DNA of 64,000 nt from Sipunculus nudus (Eukaryota; Annelida; Sipuncula; Golfingiida; Sipunculidae): assembly GCA_026874595.1 (NCBI GenBank), contig CM049309.1, positions 49,336,079 through 49,400,078 on the forward strand. The letters run 5' to 3'. Made by a program: the position numbers and the translations under genes. Under the pieces are notes generated by a model. The model was not told the origin of the DNA, did no database searches, and worked only from the letters and a program-made list of their open reading frames with translations. Positions 28,674 to 40,733 of this stretch are shown here, piece by piece (the stretch's first letter is position 1; every line of letters starts with the position of its first letter).

Positions 28674-30035
28674 TAAGACTTGAAGTTGAAGAAGGTGGAC
28701 TTTGACTCAAACCTGAAGGACCCTGACTTGGACTTGAGTGGGCTTGACTGGGACTTACACTTGGACATCACTGCCACTATATCAATAAGTTGCAATTCAG
28801 AGCATAATGTCAGGACCTCTCCTTATTTTTCTGACAACTAACTTTCACTTTCGTGCACCAGGTAGCTTCATTTGTAACAACATCAAGGCCACAGGTGTGG
28901 ACAATCCTCCAGAAATGAAAGCAAAAAAGCACTTTCACTCAGGGTATTTGGCATGGTGTTTTCTTAACTAAATTCCCAGCTGATTTGTTCACCATAGTTT
29001 CTGCCGCCATGGTTTCTGAAAATTAGGCTGATCACAGCTGAAAGTCAGGTGCACACAATCACTGGACATTCACAAGGACACCGAGGTACTCTGTAATAAC
29101 CAAATGTTAATAAGAGTATAATATCAGGTATAGTGCTGGGACCGATTATAATCGATGACTGGTCCAGTTATGCAGGTGATCCGATGATCAAACTTGCATT
29201 ACCATGTTACTTACACAGTTTTTCCACAAGGTAAGGCTTTATAATGACAGAAGGTACACTTTCATAAAATTTATGTGAACAGACTTTAGAACAGCCTGTG
29301 TTTACTAATTAGATTCACACCAAAATTTACTATATACACAAGTAAGGCTAGGCTATAGAGTTTTTGACATATTAACCAATTCATTGGTGAAGTAATGCTC
29401 ACATCTTTGTCTCTTGGCCGACTCAGCAAAAATCTACTTATTTCCATCCGTACCTTTCTGAGTTGCTAGCATCTTATATACAACAAAGAGACAGACATAC
29501 ATATAGACAGTAAAAGATAAAGATTTGTTTTATACAAATAATAGGCTGATACCACTCAGAGAGTCTCATCTGACTTTACACTTTGCCTTCCTGGTCTGTG
29601 GGCCTGTTCATTTTTATTGCTTTTCTTGGCTACCTGGGGAGCATACAACTTAAAACACACCTTTGCATAAAAGAACAATTTAAAATGGAAGTATATTTTT
29701 AAGTTCACACATGCTTTTATTATAATGGTTAATTACATTTATAGCTCCCAGTTGTGAGCAAAGTTGGTATATATAGCCTTATTATTTTGTAATATTTTGT
29801 TAGTGGTTTGCACATGTACAAAAGTCTTTATAAAATGCAACATTTTTTTTTCTATTGGACATGAAATGCACTCCGCCTGATTTCTCAAGTCCTTACCTTC
29901 AAGTCCAGAACCCTCGAGTCTGAGTCTGAGTCCCTAAAAAGTGGACTCGAGTCTGGACTCGAGTCAAAGTCCAGACTTGAGTCCTAAATCACTGGTCTGA
30001 CTCGAAGCTACAACCTTGCAGTCCAAGTCCAACAC
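28674..30035. repeat. GACTCGAGTC-type repeat blocks (two) with unassigned DNA between
   Basis: The blocks at 28674-28770 and 29884-30035 are built from GACTTGA/GACTCGAGTC words in direct and inverted order. The second contains GGACTCGAGTCTGGACTCGA, which folds on itself. They may be the two ends of one ~1.36 kb element or two separate MITE remnants. No gene lies between them. Confidence 0.45.
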
Positions 30036-31619
30036 ATAATTATTAGCGCCATCATGCTCCACAATAATAAATCCTCCACCTCGTCTGGATCTGGATCAAA
30101 CTCCTCCTTTTAATGTATCCCTAATAGCACTTTCTTCTTCCACTAGATGTCAGCACAGATGGCTGTTCCACATCTGAATGTGGATCACTTCCCAAATTTC
30201 AAGTAACCATCTCTGCCATTCCTTAGGACCAAGCTCTCAACAAAATGTCGAGGAAATCCTTCTTTGGCACTCCAGGATAAGTACACACACAAAAAGACAA
30301 ACAGGGACAAAGAGACTGTTGACAGAATTTCTGTCTAACTTCATAATAATTGTTAGTATCCCTGGGCAGGGAAGTAAGGAAATTTATTAACTTAAAAATA
30401 ATGGGAGAAAGAAAGAAATGAAAATTGTAACTATAAAGGATTAATTTATAGGGATGGCTTTGGTAAATGAACTTAAAACTTTGCACTGTGACAGGGGTAT
30501 GTTGGATCATATTCACTTTGTTTTTATATACCAAAGATATGGAGGACTTACAAACATATAAAGTAGGTCTCTTGAACCATCAATGTATTCAATCTATCAC
30601 AGTTGGTGGGGAAAATAGCAATATATCAAGAATATTTATTGTTGTTAAAGATTTTAATGCTGGGATTTAGCAAGTACATCTTACCTTTATTGACTGGATT
30701 CCTTGCTTGCTGGAGAATGTACAAAAATGTAGATTAATGCTGCAAATAATGAAAGCTTACTCCGACATAACAAAACACTGACTATGACTGTTGAACTGGA
30801 GAGGCGCAATGACATGTGATCAAATCAGGCTGTGTCATACAGGCACAGAAGCATATAGCACACACTAATCGATACCAGGTCAGCTTGGGTAAATTAACCA
30901 TGATAACATCACATTATAAAACGATGACTCACCATAAATGTTATATGTCATAATCTGCAAACCTACCTGTTGGCACTTTAGTAAATCCGGTACACCTATA
31001 AAAGGTATCGTTACCAGTATACACCAGATAGAACTTTTTATGCTATATGTTATCACAAATGACCTTTATGAGACAAAGCCAGGTTGCACTAAGCTGATTG
31101 CAGCATATTATACAAGTAGAACCTTGGTGGAGTGCTATTTATACTTGATGATAATGACTTGTGACATACATACACCATGTCGCTGTATGTTACCTTGGGT
31201 TGCAGGCTAAAGTGCACACTTATCAGGTTTAATCTTTAACATTACCACACGTCTCGACTGGATATATTTATATGATTATCTATCTCAATGCAGGATTAAT
31301 TTGTGTTTGTCTATTTGCATCCATCTGATCTATTTCTAAAAACAAGGCCGACAGGCCTAATGTGAACCTGTGCAAAGTTTGGGAGTATGAATGGAGGTTT
31401 ATTTTTAAAATTTAATATTGATCCTTTTAAGTCCTGCATATCTACCTTAGTCATTATGATTTCAGCAAAATGGACATTTCGGACCTGCAAGTTTCAGACT
31501 AGGACATTTTAAAACTTGAATATGGGTAGTCGACAAGCAACTATGTGTATCCGCAGAAATCAGAGTGGGACTGGTGAAATGAGGCATTGATTAAGTGGCA
31601 AGGGGAATAGAGTGAGGTG
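30036..31619. other. non-coding DNA, nothing assigned
   Basis: Several short open frames up to about 100 codons are present. None has a recognisable domain, a good splice context or codon bias. Confidence 0.4.
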
Positions 31620-32780
31620 TGTTGCATATTAGCATGGATGTCTGCAGCTTAAACATGAATGTAGGTGGTGCCACCTGTCATAAAATCAGGAAAATTGTCC
31701 AGGATGTATAAACCTGCAAAATTTCAGGTGGATAAGTCAAGCCACTGCTGAGATATAAGTGATTTTATCCCAAGGCAGATGAACAGATGGACGCTGTGCA
31801 TAAGTGGTTGCATGTGGCGCCTCCAGTTTTGCTTATGATGAAGAGATTTGTTAGATCTATACACATGCAAAATTTTGGCCCAATCCGTCAAATGGTTTCT
31901 GAGATATGAGCTTGGATGTCTGCAGAGTAAACCTGAAAGTAGGTGGCGCCGCCTGTCATAAAATCGAGAAAGCTGTCCAGGATGTATAAACCTGCAAAAT
32001 TTCAGGTAGATAACTCAAACCACTGCTGAGATATGAGTGATTTTATCCCAAGGCAGATAAACAGATGGACGCTTTGCATAAATGGTTGCAGATGGCACCA
32101 CCAGTTTTTCCAATGATGAAGAGCTATGTGAGATCAATACACATGCAAAATTTTGGCTCAATCGGTCAAACGGTTCCCGAGATATGAGCTTGGATGTCTG
32201 CAGAGTAAACCTGAATGTAGGTGGCGCCATCTGTCATAAAATCGAGAAAGCTCTCGAGGATGTATAAACCTGCAAAATTTCGATGGATAAGTCAAACCAC
32301 TGCTGAGATATGAGTGATTTTTACCGAAGGAAGAAGAACAGATGGACACTGTGAATAAATGGTAACAGGTGGCTTCACCAGTTTTGCCTATGATGAAGAG
32401 CTATGTGAGATCTATACACATGCATTGGCCCAATCGGTCAAACGGTTCCCGAGATATGAGCTTAGATGTCAGCAGAGTAAACCTGAATGTAGGTGGCTCC
32501 ACCTGTCATAAAATTGAGAAAGCTGTCCATAATGTATAAACCTGCAAAATTTCAGGTGGATAAGTCAAACCACTGCTGAGATATGAGTGATTTTATCCCA
32601 AGGCAGATGAACAGATGGATGCTGAGCATAAATGGTTGCGGGTAGTGTATGTTATAAAGCTATCAAAGGGCTACATTTGTGCAAAATGTTTAGCCTGATC
32701 GGTTAAATGGTTTCCGAGATATGCAGGTTTATGTGTGGAAACAGACGCACAAATGGACGCTGGGCAGTGAGGAAAGGTCA
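31620..32780. repeat. ~280 bp tandem array, about four copies
   Basis: GCAGAGTAAACCTGAATGTA recurs near 31925, 32203 and 32473 (earlier, diverged near 31645), giving a unit of about 272-281 bp. Within each unit are GGTGGCGCCACCTGTCATAA, CCTGCAAAATTTCAGGTGGA, AGATGGACGCT and CCCGAGATATGAGCTTGGA. The last copy is truncated. Open frames crossing it are repeat sequence. Confidence 0.9.
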
Positions 32781-32906
32781 GAGGTCAACCAAAAATGAGG
32801 GCGTAGCAGTTCACATGTGACCTGATGATAAGCATGATTCGCTTAAAATGAAACAGTTAAAAGATATAGTTCCAATAATCTGGGAATTCTGCATCTAAAC
32901 ATTGTA

Positions 32907-32969
32907 TCTAGACATCTAGACGCTGTGTCTAGATGTCTAGACACATTGTCTAGACCCCCCCCCCCCCCC
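32907..32969. repeat. perfect TCTAGA-rich palindrome followed by a C15 run
   Basis: The arms TCTAGACATCTAGAC (32907-32921) and GTCTAGATGTCTAGA (32927-32941) are perfect inverted repeats around a 5-base spacer. They are followed by one more TCTAGA and 15 consecutive Cs (32955-32969). Confidence 0.9.
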
Positions 32970-33249
32970 GGAGCCAGGTCAGTTGCCATGGTGATGTCAG
33001 GACCCCACCTGTTTGTACTGCATGACCTCTTGACTTGGCTGCTGAAACTCAGAATGTTGTCAAATCTGTTTTCAAATACAGAAAGCCTTTTTTAATTGGC
33101 TACAATGCTTTTTTAAAACTGTATTTACCCAATCTATTCTTATAAAACTGGCAGAACCTTACCATAGAACAATTCTTGTAAAGTTTATCCCAATCAGCTT
33201 AACAGTTTCATCATAAATAAATGTTTAAGCTAGAAGAGTTTAAAATTAC

Positions 33250-33760
33250 ATTTTTGCTTGTAAAAAACACCTCAATGTAGGTGGTGCCACCAATACCTCA
33301 AAAATCAGATATAACATATGTGACAAACATTGGTATAAAATTTGGTGATTATAGCTCTAGCAGTTTCTGAGATTTTAATTTTAGTGTGCTTTTTTGGACA
33401 GATGACTAAGTTCAACCTCATGTAACTCGGCCAAAAATCTCAGAACTGGAACCATTCGAACAAACTTGAGAGATATTGTTCCAGGGATCATTTCTGTGAA
33501 ATATTGGACAATTTGGCTGGACATTTTCAGAAAAGAAGATTTTAAAGCTTTTTTAGCTTTTCCCCTATAAAATCTAAGAAAATGCAGTAAGAAGAAAAAT
33601 AAACAAAATCCAATTTAGTTTTTAGGATGACTGATTATTTGCAAAATTTTGGTGATGCTAGCTCCTGCTGTTTTTGAGATAGCTATGGTTAACGTACAGA
33701 CGACGCACGACATACGACGTCGCACCATCGCATAAGCTCACAGGTTCGCTAAAAAGTTAT
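33250..33760. repeat. bivalve-type dispersed repeat end
   Basis: Includes 'TGTAGGTGGTGCCACC' and a right-hand end GACGACGCACGACATACGAC followed by ATAAGCTCACAGGTTCGCTA. That end resembles the 'GACGACGACGGACGA...AAGCTCACC' termini common in bivalve intergenic DNA (from memory). No coding content. Confidence 0.45.
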
Positions 33761-34045
33761 TCAAATGGATAGATTTCAATGAAATTTTAAAGGAAAGATT
33801 TACATTGAGGGAGAAGTGTTAAGTTTTGAAAAGATTGGAATAAAAATCTCGCCTTTGGTGGGGTATACATTCTCTGAATATTATAATATAATGAAATATG
33901 TTTTTTTAAAATAATCTAATCATATACTAGGTATGTTTAATATACACAAAATATACTGTTATCTCCTTGAATTATATAATGGTATCTTCCTAAAGTTTGT
34001 TCTAAAACTGCTTTCTCCTGTACATAAGTGGTTATAAGCTTTCAT

Positions 34046-34113
34046 TGGGTGCAATCAGTGGCGCAAAACATAGCGCTCTCGCCATCTGGTGGCTGTACCA
34101 TGCAACTTCACAA
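34046..34113. repeat. second copy of the 16985 repeat piece
   Basis: GGTGCAATCAGTGGCGCAAA then CATCTGGTGGCTGTACC parallel the SGK3 intron 4 copy. The plus-strand open frame starting here is not supported as a gene. Confidence 0.5.
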
Positions 34114-34624
34114 ATCCATATATTTCTAGCTTCCAACCTTTGTTTCTTCTGTGTTTTTTCTTTCATGTTTATGCTCACTGATATGAAGCAGCATGCACAA
34201 GATCAGACCTCTGGTCACTCAAGTCTTGTTTTGGTAAAGAGACACACATGGAATGTGTTCACTTACACACAGAACCATAACAAGTATAAAACAGGTGAAT
34301 TGGAGAGTCCCTGTGTGGGGATGGTTTTGCTGGGAAAATTTTGCATAGTGTTGATGGGAATCAATTGTAATTTCATGATTGATCATCAGTAAAATTCAGT
34401 CAACCTCTACCAACCAATAATCAGAATGAGTCAGTTGTGTACTACTAGGAAATTTCTTACCATATACAGACCTATACATCATCTCAACTGATATACAGGC
34501 ATGCATATGTACATAATCACTAATACATTGATAATTCTCCCATGTGTGTGTTTTGTAAGGTTCCTTAGTTATAAAAAAAATGAGTAAACACAGAGTTTTT
34601 TTAGAGACTCTATATATATAACTA

Positions 34625-36446
34625 CCGTTAAAGTCGTTGCAGAAGTCGCATCCTTATTACAAGTCGCACCCTGACTTTAAGGATTCCTCCGGAGAAAAGC
34701 CGTTTTGTTTCAGGAAAAGTCCATAATATAGGTCGCACCCAGACTTCAGAGGCGTCCCAACCACCTGATACTTATTCCTGATATCATTCCTTGTGGTGCA
34801 AGTTTACAACCAAAGTCCCCGTAGTACTAATGTGGTTTATTAACTAGTAAACCATTTAAACATAAAACTAATTGGACAGCTTTAATACAATGCTTATATT
34901 TAAGGAATATCAGGAAAATCATTACATATAAAGTCGGGGTTTGATTGTCAGGTAAGATTTGTACTTTAAAGATCGTCAAAAGTATGGAGGATTCATTACA
35001 CTATGATCAGTTTTCGCACGCGTGACCAGTCTCAAACCGATGCATTGGGCATATTTTTAACTAAAGATTATTGAAGGATGGAAAGAATAATTTAGTTTGA
35101 ATTTATTCATCTAATTTTTTAAATGGGCTCTCAAACTGAATTAAGGAGCCCTTGAATTAATTGTTACAACTTACCATCAAGGCGCGGTACATGCACGGTA
35201 TCATTTAAATCACTGAAATATGTCAGTCAACAAGGGGATAATGAACGCTTTAAAGACCGGTTGGTTAAATAAAAAAATAAACATAATTGAATTTACGGGT
35301 ATTATATTTACTGAGACTAATGATTTTATTCTGTGATAATATCTGGAAAGTCCAATTTCTATCGTTATCATTGAATATATTCAAATGGCTTAGTGTATGG
35401 CAGACTCGGCCGTATTGAATCAAATCCGTCAGAACACCAAACGATGCCGGTTCCCGTGGAATTTAGGTACGTATGTGGCAATTTCAGAAAATAAAATATA
35501 TACTTGTATGGTGTTTTTTATTTCATTGTATTTATTAATGTGTCTTTATTGAAAAAAAATCACGAATACGTCAACGCACGATTGACCGTAATGCATGCGT
35601 GCCGCTATATTGTTGACCGGGCATACGATCGTCATGAGAGAGACACAGGTAAATCACGAAGCAAATCGTATATTTGCAGGTGACGTGAAACGTTATAACA
35701 TTATATAATAACATTATCCAATACGCTTGAAAACCACGAGATGGTGACGGTGATCTGATGGTTCTTAAAATGGGAGTTTATAACTGGTTATCAGTCACGG
35801 AAGGCTTAGTTGACCTGGGGATGTAAAGGTCATTGAACGGGTGACCCGGGGCTTGAACTTCCGCTACACGGCTTCTAGGGATCCTGGTACCAAGCGATCA
35901 ACCTGGCAGGCAATAAAATCCACGTGTATGTAGTGGATCAAGCTTGAATGTGACGCAACTTTACATGAATAAACGGATATGGAACCGCGAGATTTTCATA
36001 ATGGCACGCATACTCATAAAGATTTAACGGAAAGAAAATTTACATCAGAAAGCGGCAGACTGGCATATGCGTCAAATTGACTTATGATATAACAGTACCG
36101 CAGATTAGGAAGTGTCACTTGAATTGCGACTTGTCAGAACGGGTAGGCCTTGAACTGAGCAAATTTCATGTTAATAAAATCAAACTTCCGTCAGTTCACA
36201 AAATATGAGGCAGGTTTTCATTAGAGATGGTTAAAGGTGTAAATTATTGGGGATAGACGTGTCACAAAGCACTGTTTAAAGGTATCGCATATTATCGCTC
36301 AACTGACGTCGTTCCATATACCGGGAAAGCTGACTGAGACGGGATAAGTACGTATTATAAGTCGCACCCCGACTTTTCTAGAAAATTCTTGTTTTTAGAA
36401 TTCAATTTCCTAGTACAAGTCGCGACTTCTGCAACGACTTTTACGG
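34625..36446. mobile_element. 1.8 kb non-autonomous DNA transposon with TA flanks
   Basis: The ends CCGTTAAAGTCGTTGCAGAA and, reverse-complemented, CCGTAAAAGTCGTTGCAGAA continue for five more matching bases (25 bp, one mismatch). Both ends are flanked by TA, as for Tc1/mariner/pogo-like insertion. Subterminal AAGTCGCACCCTGACTT-type words occur twice on the left and once on the right. The interior is richer in CpG than the surroundings and has no open frame of 60 codons, so any transposase is missing. Confidence 0.85.
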
Positions 36447-36664
36447 TATAACTGAAAATGGGATGTTTTGAGCTATGAATGGCTGAGAAATAGCAAATCA
36501 AACTCAAAATATATAAAACTAGTAACTGTTTTATATAATGAAAAATAAAACAAGTTTTTTTTTTAAATCACAAAGCCTTCACATACAATATTGTAGTGAA
36601 TAGTTCTAGCTTTCAAAACTTCCATGTGAAGTAGTCATTGAGCTGAAATTTAGCTAGATTTATT

Positions 36665-36995
36665 CAAGGGGCCTTATCACCTATCTGACCTTTATAAACA
36701 GGGTAATCCCTTAGAGCTTTAAAAAAACAGGACAGAAAATGTGCATATCACCACACATTCCGTTGTTTGTTTATAATATGTGGGGGCCTGCCAAAATAAT
36801 CAAAACAAATTCAACAAGGGCATCTGGCAGCAAGTCATATAAGCCAGAGTTTTGCAAATGGATTTTTGCACAAAGTTACCTTTCTACCTCTGCATATATG
36901 CAACCCACCACCTTAGGTTACATGTTTTCCCTATTTATCAACATTGCTGTGTTTACAAACACAAACACTTTCTGGGGCCCATTCTATAACTGGTG
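36665..36995. mobile_element. MITE family B, right-truncated copy
   Basis: Starts AAGGGGCCTTATCACCTA and CTGACCTTTATAAAC like the other copies, shares ATTCAACAAGGGCATCTGGC and CCAGAGTTTTGCAAATGG, and loses similarity before the right end. The 85-codon open frame inside is repeat sequence. Confidence 0.7.
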
Positions 36996-37159
36996 ACTTC
37001 ATGTCATGAGAAACTGGATGTGTAACTAAAACAATAAACTAGACTTACTAGAGCTCCAAACACTGGACTCTGGAAGAAAGAACCTTTGTTTGATATTAAT
37101 GTATTAAGTGGTCGAGGGGATGGTAATAGCTATCCTCCCAAAACATATCTAATACCCTA

Positions 37160-37810
37160 CAAAAAACAAGGGACCAATGGGTCACGGCGCTCAGCTGAAT
37201 GTGACAGATATAATTGTATCACCATTATTGTATGTAGGTCTGTAAGATTTCATTTTAACAGATGTAAGTTTTTGTATTAACTATGTAGTTGAGCAAAATA
37301 GTAATATAGAAGAGTCAGTATTTCAAATATGTACAAGAATGTGTGTCTAAAATATTGCATTGGAAATGACCAGATGTTGTAAATTGCAAAGGAAGGAATA
37401 TTAAATCTATAGATATACCGACTGTGAAAAGTAAATAAAATGTTTTTACAAGAAAGAAACATGAAATGGTCAAACTTGGGCAAAATTTAAGGTACAATTT
37501 ATATTTTTGCTAATATTTAAAAAAATTTAACAGATTTTGATCTCACTTTTGGTAAACAATTAAATTTGTATTACTTTAATTAAAAGTTGTATTACTGAAA
37601 AAAAGTCCCTAGGTTTAACATTTTTGGTTTTAAGTGACCAAATATCTTCCCTGATATTTTACAAAGTCCATTATGTTTGGGTCCATAACTTTTTTAAATT
37701 ATATAATACAGACTTAATATCTGGCATGTATATAGGAATTATATATGATGAATATTTATGGTATATATGAAGACAACCAACCAGATGAGTGGTTTGGAAA
37801 TTAGGCAGTC
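37160..37810. repeat. inverted copy of the large AGCTCAGCTGA repeat family
   Basis: Begins ACAAGGGACCAATGGGTCAC then GGCGCTCAGCTGA, the reverse complement of the 50650-50690 end. Bases 37470-37810 are the reverse complement of 47650-48130 (for example AAACTTGGGCAAAATTTAAG, AAAAAGTCCCTAGG, GTCCATTATGTTTGGG). It is an internally deleted copy. Confidence 0.75.
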
Positions 37811-38099
37811 CTGAAGAATGAAAATATATTTTCAATAGAAACACAGATGTATTTATTTTTTCTAAAAATATATTTTTTTAAATTTGCAAAATAATAAATA
37901 TCTGAAAATAACACTTGATTCAGGATTGAAAAAGTTGTACATTTGATTCTACATTTGTAAAAGCAGTGTTGCATCACTAATACATTTACCGAGACAAGGC
38001 TTGCATGCACAGGAGTGAATCAATTATAGTTGCCTTTGTTCTGGTGGGCAGACTGACCTGAGATGGTCCAAGACACACATTTATCTTACCTCTGATATA

Positions 38100-38270
38100 T
38101 ATACAGAGAAACCTGTGTAATAAGACCACCTGTCGGACTGACCAACAGTGGTCTTTATTCACAGGTAATCTTATTAATATTAGACAGGTAAGTTATAACC
38201 AATGTGTATACTTTTAGTTCAATCAAGGGTGGTCTTAATAGACAGGTGGTCTTTCAGACAAATTTCACTG
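38100..38270. mobile_element. MITE fragment with AAGACCACCTGTC words
   Basis: Left part AACCTGTGTAATAAGACCAC CTGTC and right part GTCTTAATAGACAGGTGGTC are imperfectly inverted to one another. The right part recurs at about 1265-1310. It is probably a short TIR element. Confidence 0.5.
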
Positions 38271-39346
38271 TCAGGATCTTGATGATATTGGCAGAGACCT
38301 GTGTTATTTTAGTGCTTTCTAATTTGCATATAGTTTTAATGAAAAGCCTCTGTAACATGTCTAGACACGTGGTAGAATCAAGTAGACTTGTTTATAAACA
38401 ATAAAATACATTTTACTGTAATTGTTACAAAGAAGGATCTCTATCTACAGATGATAATGCAGCACACAGTTTAAAAGATAAGGTAAAAAGATAACCTATC
38501 TGTAAACAATCAAACCATGTAATGTCTTCCATTGAGTGTGTAATGCTTTTACAGGGCAAACTAGCTCATCTAGTTGTCAAGATACAAATAAACAGTATTA
38601 AAGTGACAGAAGTGTTTTACAACTCAGCTGATCACACTGGAAAATGTCTTTGTATGTATGTGTGAGTTAACCTGCTTTCAACAAAACAATAAATGGTAGG
38701 ACTTTGACAATGCTTTGCCAATACTAGGAATCTCTCATATGGCAATGAGCTGATTAAAGGTCAACATTGTCAATGTCTCAAAATAACTTACAGGCAGCTG
38801 AGCTAAAAATGAAGGAAAAATATTAGTGGCTAATTGCTACAGCTAAGCCAAGTTTGAGTGAGCCAAGTCAAAAGTGATCTTCAATTTTATTTTGTAAGGT
38901 CACCACACCAGGTGTTATTTTATGATTACACCCATGACTAGCAGTGACAATCCGACTCAGTAGGCAATTGGATAATTTGGCTGGTAAGCCTACTCAAGTT
39001 GTGATACAAGTAATATCAAGAAATGTATCCAGTGGTTTTGAATCAGGTTGCATTCATATTGTGGTAAACTGCAGATAATCTCAATATTTTGCTAAGAATA
39101 ATAAACTAACCCAATAGTATACATGTATGTGAGCTCACACCCCAAACTGAAACACCTTCTCCATGGACACGGGTCATTTCCTGTATTGCTTCAGCCTACC
39201 GCCGGTACCTAATGCACAACGGGTGTCGCTTAATAAATTTTTTCCTGAAAAAGGCCGATACATATTACTTTCCTGAGAATTCCCGTATTTAATTTGGCTC
39301 ATAACCGAAGTTTATTTTATTACTATTATTAGAGGAGGAGGGGTCC
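38271..39346. other. non-coding DNA, nothing assigned
   Basis: AT-rich, without recognisable exon, RNA gene or defined repeat. Confidence 0.4.
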
Positions 39347-39397
39347 GGGGAACCTAGGTTCCCTGTCTGAAGGGGGGTGTGGGGGCGGAGCCCCCAC
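39347..39397. repeat. two adjacent GC-rich palindromes
   Basis: GGGGAACCTAGGTTCCC (39347-39363) and GTGGGGGCGGAGCCCCCAC (39379-39397) would each fold into a strong hairpin. They sit in otherwise AT-rich DNA just before a SINE-like element. The second matches the GC-rich hairpins often seen at the ends of Helitron-like or other MITE families, but no element boundary was found. Confidence 0.6.
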
Positions 39398-39510
39398 CTA
39401 AAGCTTAATTTTTTCTGTTCAAATAGTAAATGGTTTCCCATTTTCCCGATAGATGGTGCTTCAATCGCAGATATCAATGACCAAAAATCGCTCTTGCTGG
39501 TATCTCGTCT

Positions 39511-39735
39511 TCACGGCTCACTTAGTAGCGTGTAGGGCTGCTAGTCTAGAGATTGTAGGTTCGATTCCCGATTTAGGCGACTTCTGCTTGGTAGTTGTTT
39601 ATGTTAGAAGAATTGAGTGTAGGGACATCTACACACTACAGGGAAAAGTAGGAGTTAGAATAAGGAATGAAAGGAGACAGTTTTATTTATATTTCCCTCA
39701 ATAGAAGCGAAGCCAGCGTTCTATAGTGGCTCCCT
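39511..39735 (+). mobile_element. tRNA-derived SINE
   Basis: Head with an A-box-like GGCTCACTTAGTAGCGTG (39515-39532) and a perfect B box GGTTCGATTCC (39558-39568), spaced as in a tRNA. An unrelated body follows to an end reading GCGTTCTATAGTGGCTCCC. Nearly the same end, GCATTCTATAGTGGCTACC, occurs at 45051-45069, suggesting a shared 3' domain. It is not a functional tRNA, because the acceptor stem halves do not pair. Confidence 0.65.
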
Positions 39736-39914
39736 TATATGTACAACTTAAGAGAAGAAAACAAACAAACGGGGACATGAACGTCATCAAGTTATTCCCG
39801 TGAGCATCAGTTGACATAAGGGAGTGTATGTGGGAGTGGCAACTCTAAAACAAACAAGTGAACGATAATAAGAGCAAAGTTATAAGGACAACCGGGCTAT
39901 TTATAGAACTAGCC

Positions 39915-40220
39915 TTACCTATAAGTTTGCAGATAATTTGATGATGGCTTTTTACGAGAAAGACCTGCTTCTTCTTGCACTGTGTATGGTATTGTGTGAT
40001 GTCCGTCTCTTGTTTTTAACTGCGTTTCATGTTTCAGTGACAGTGAATCATTCCATGATTCGTTCCCTGACGTCGAGGCCGAGGGACAACCGAAATTAAT
40101 ATCGGTTACATTGGTAGGTGGCAGCACTGTCCACGCAATACCTGCCAAAAAGTTTGCCGCACAACATCTTGAGATCTGTCTGTCCAGTTTAAACAAAATA
40201 TGTATTTTTTATACCCTTCC
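39915..40220. other. unexplained stretch open in several frames on both strands, with splice-site-like edges
   Basis: Less AT-rich than its flanks. On the minus strand a 93-codon frame from ATG at 40196 runs into TATAG|GTAAGG, a good donor at 39921/39920. A second minus frame (ATGGAAGGGTATAAAAAATA, right after a TTAACCTGCAG acceptor-like site at 40229) is open for 38 codons. On the plus strand a frame after CATGTTTCAG at 40038 is open for about 60 codons. I recognise no domain in any of them. Spliced to the 21388 acceptor, the 93-codon frame would stop before the SGK3 ATG, so it could be an upstream SGK3 5' exon carrying a uORF, or an isolated exon or relic. Confidence 0.3.
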
Positions 40221-40263
40221 ATCTGCAGGTTAAATTTTGTTTTTACAATAAATAATTTATGTT

Positions 40264-40733
40264 TTAAGGGGCCTAATCACATAACTGACCTCTATAAACT
40301 AAAGGTAATAATCCCTTGTCTAGAGCTTTCATAAAAATAGACCAGAAAACGTGGATATCGTCGGATACAGGCTGCTTGTTTTGTTTATATCCACATGTTT
40401 TTAATATGTGGGAGTCCGCCAAAACAATCAGAACAAATTCAACAAGGGCATCTGGCGGCAAGTCAGATAAGCCAGAGCTTTGCAAAGGGCGTTTTGCAAC
40501 CTCCTCATATATGCAACCTACTACCTAATAGCTAGGTTGCATGTTTTTCCCGTTGGTCAACATTGCTGTCTTTACAAACATGTTGTTGAAAAACAAGTTC
40601 ACACATCCTTCACGAAGGCCTTATAAGAATTTTTCACAACCAAAATTACCCTTAGATCATTAATATATCCACTGAGGAAGTCAGAAATCACATAAATTCT
40701 TTTTCAAAAGTATAGGTGATTGGGCAACTTTAA
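40264..40733. mobile_element. MITE family B, full-length copy (opposite to 28141)
   Basis: Begins TTAAGGGGCCTAATCACATA and ends ATAGGTGATTGGGCAACTTT AA; these are inverted relative to each other and equal to the ends of the 28141-28619 copy. The interior shares CAACAAGGGCATCTGGCGGC and AAGCCAGAGCTTTGCAAAG. Confidence 0.75.

Noticed and set aside
34045-34392. 115-codon plus-strand open frame
   Set aside because: It starts within a dispersed repeat shared with 16985-17062 and shows no domain or splice signals of a gene.
39511-39585. Functional tRNA gene
   Set aside because: The A and B boxes are present, but the acceptor stem does not pair and the sequence runs into a SINE body.
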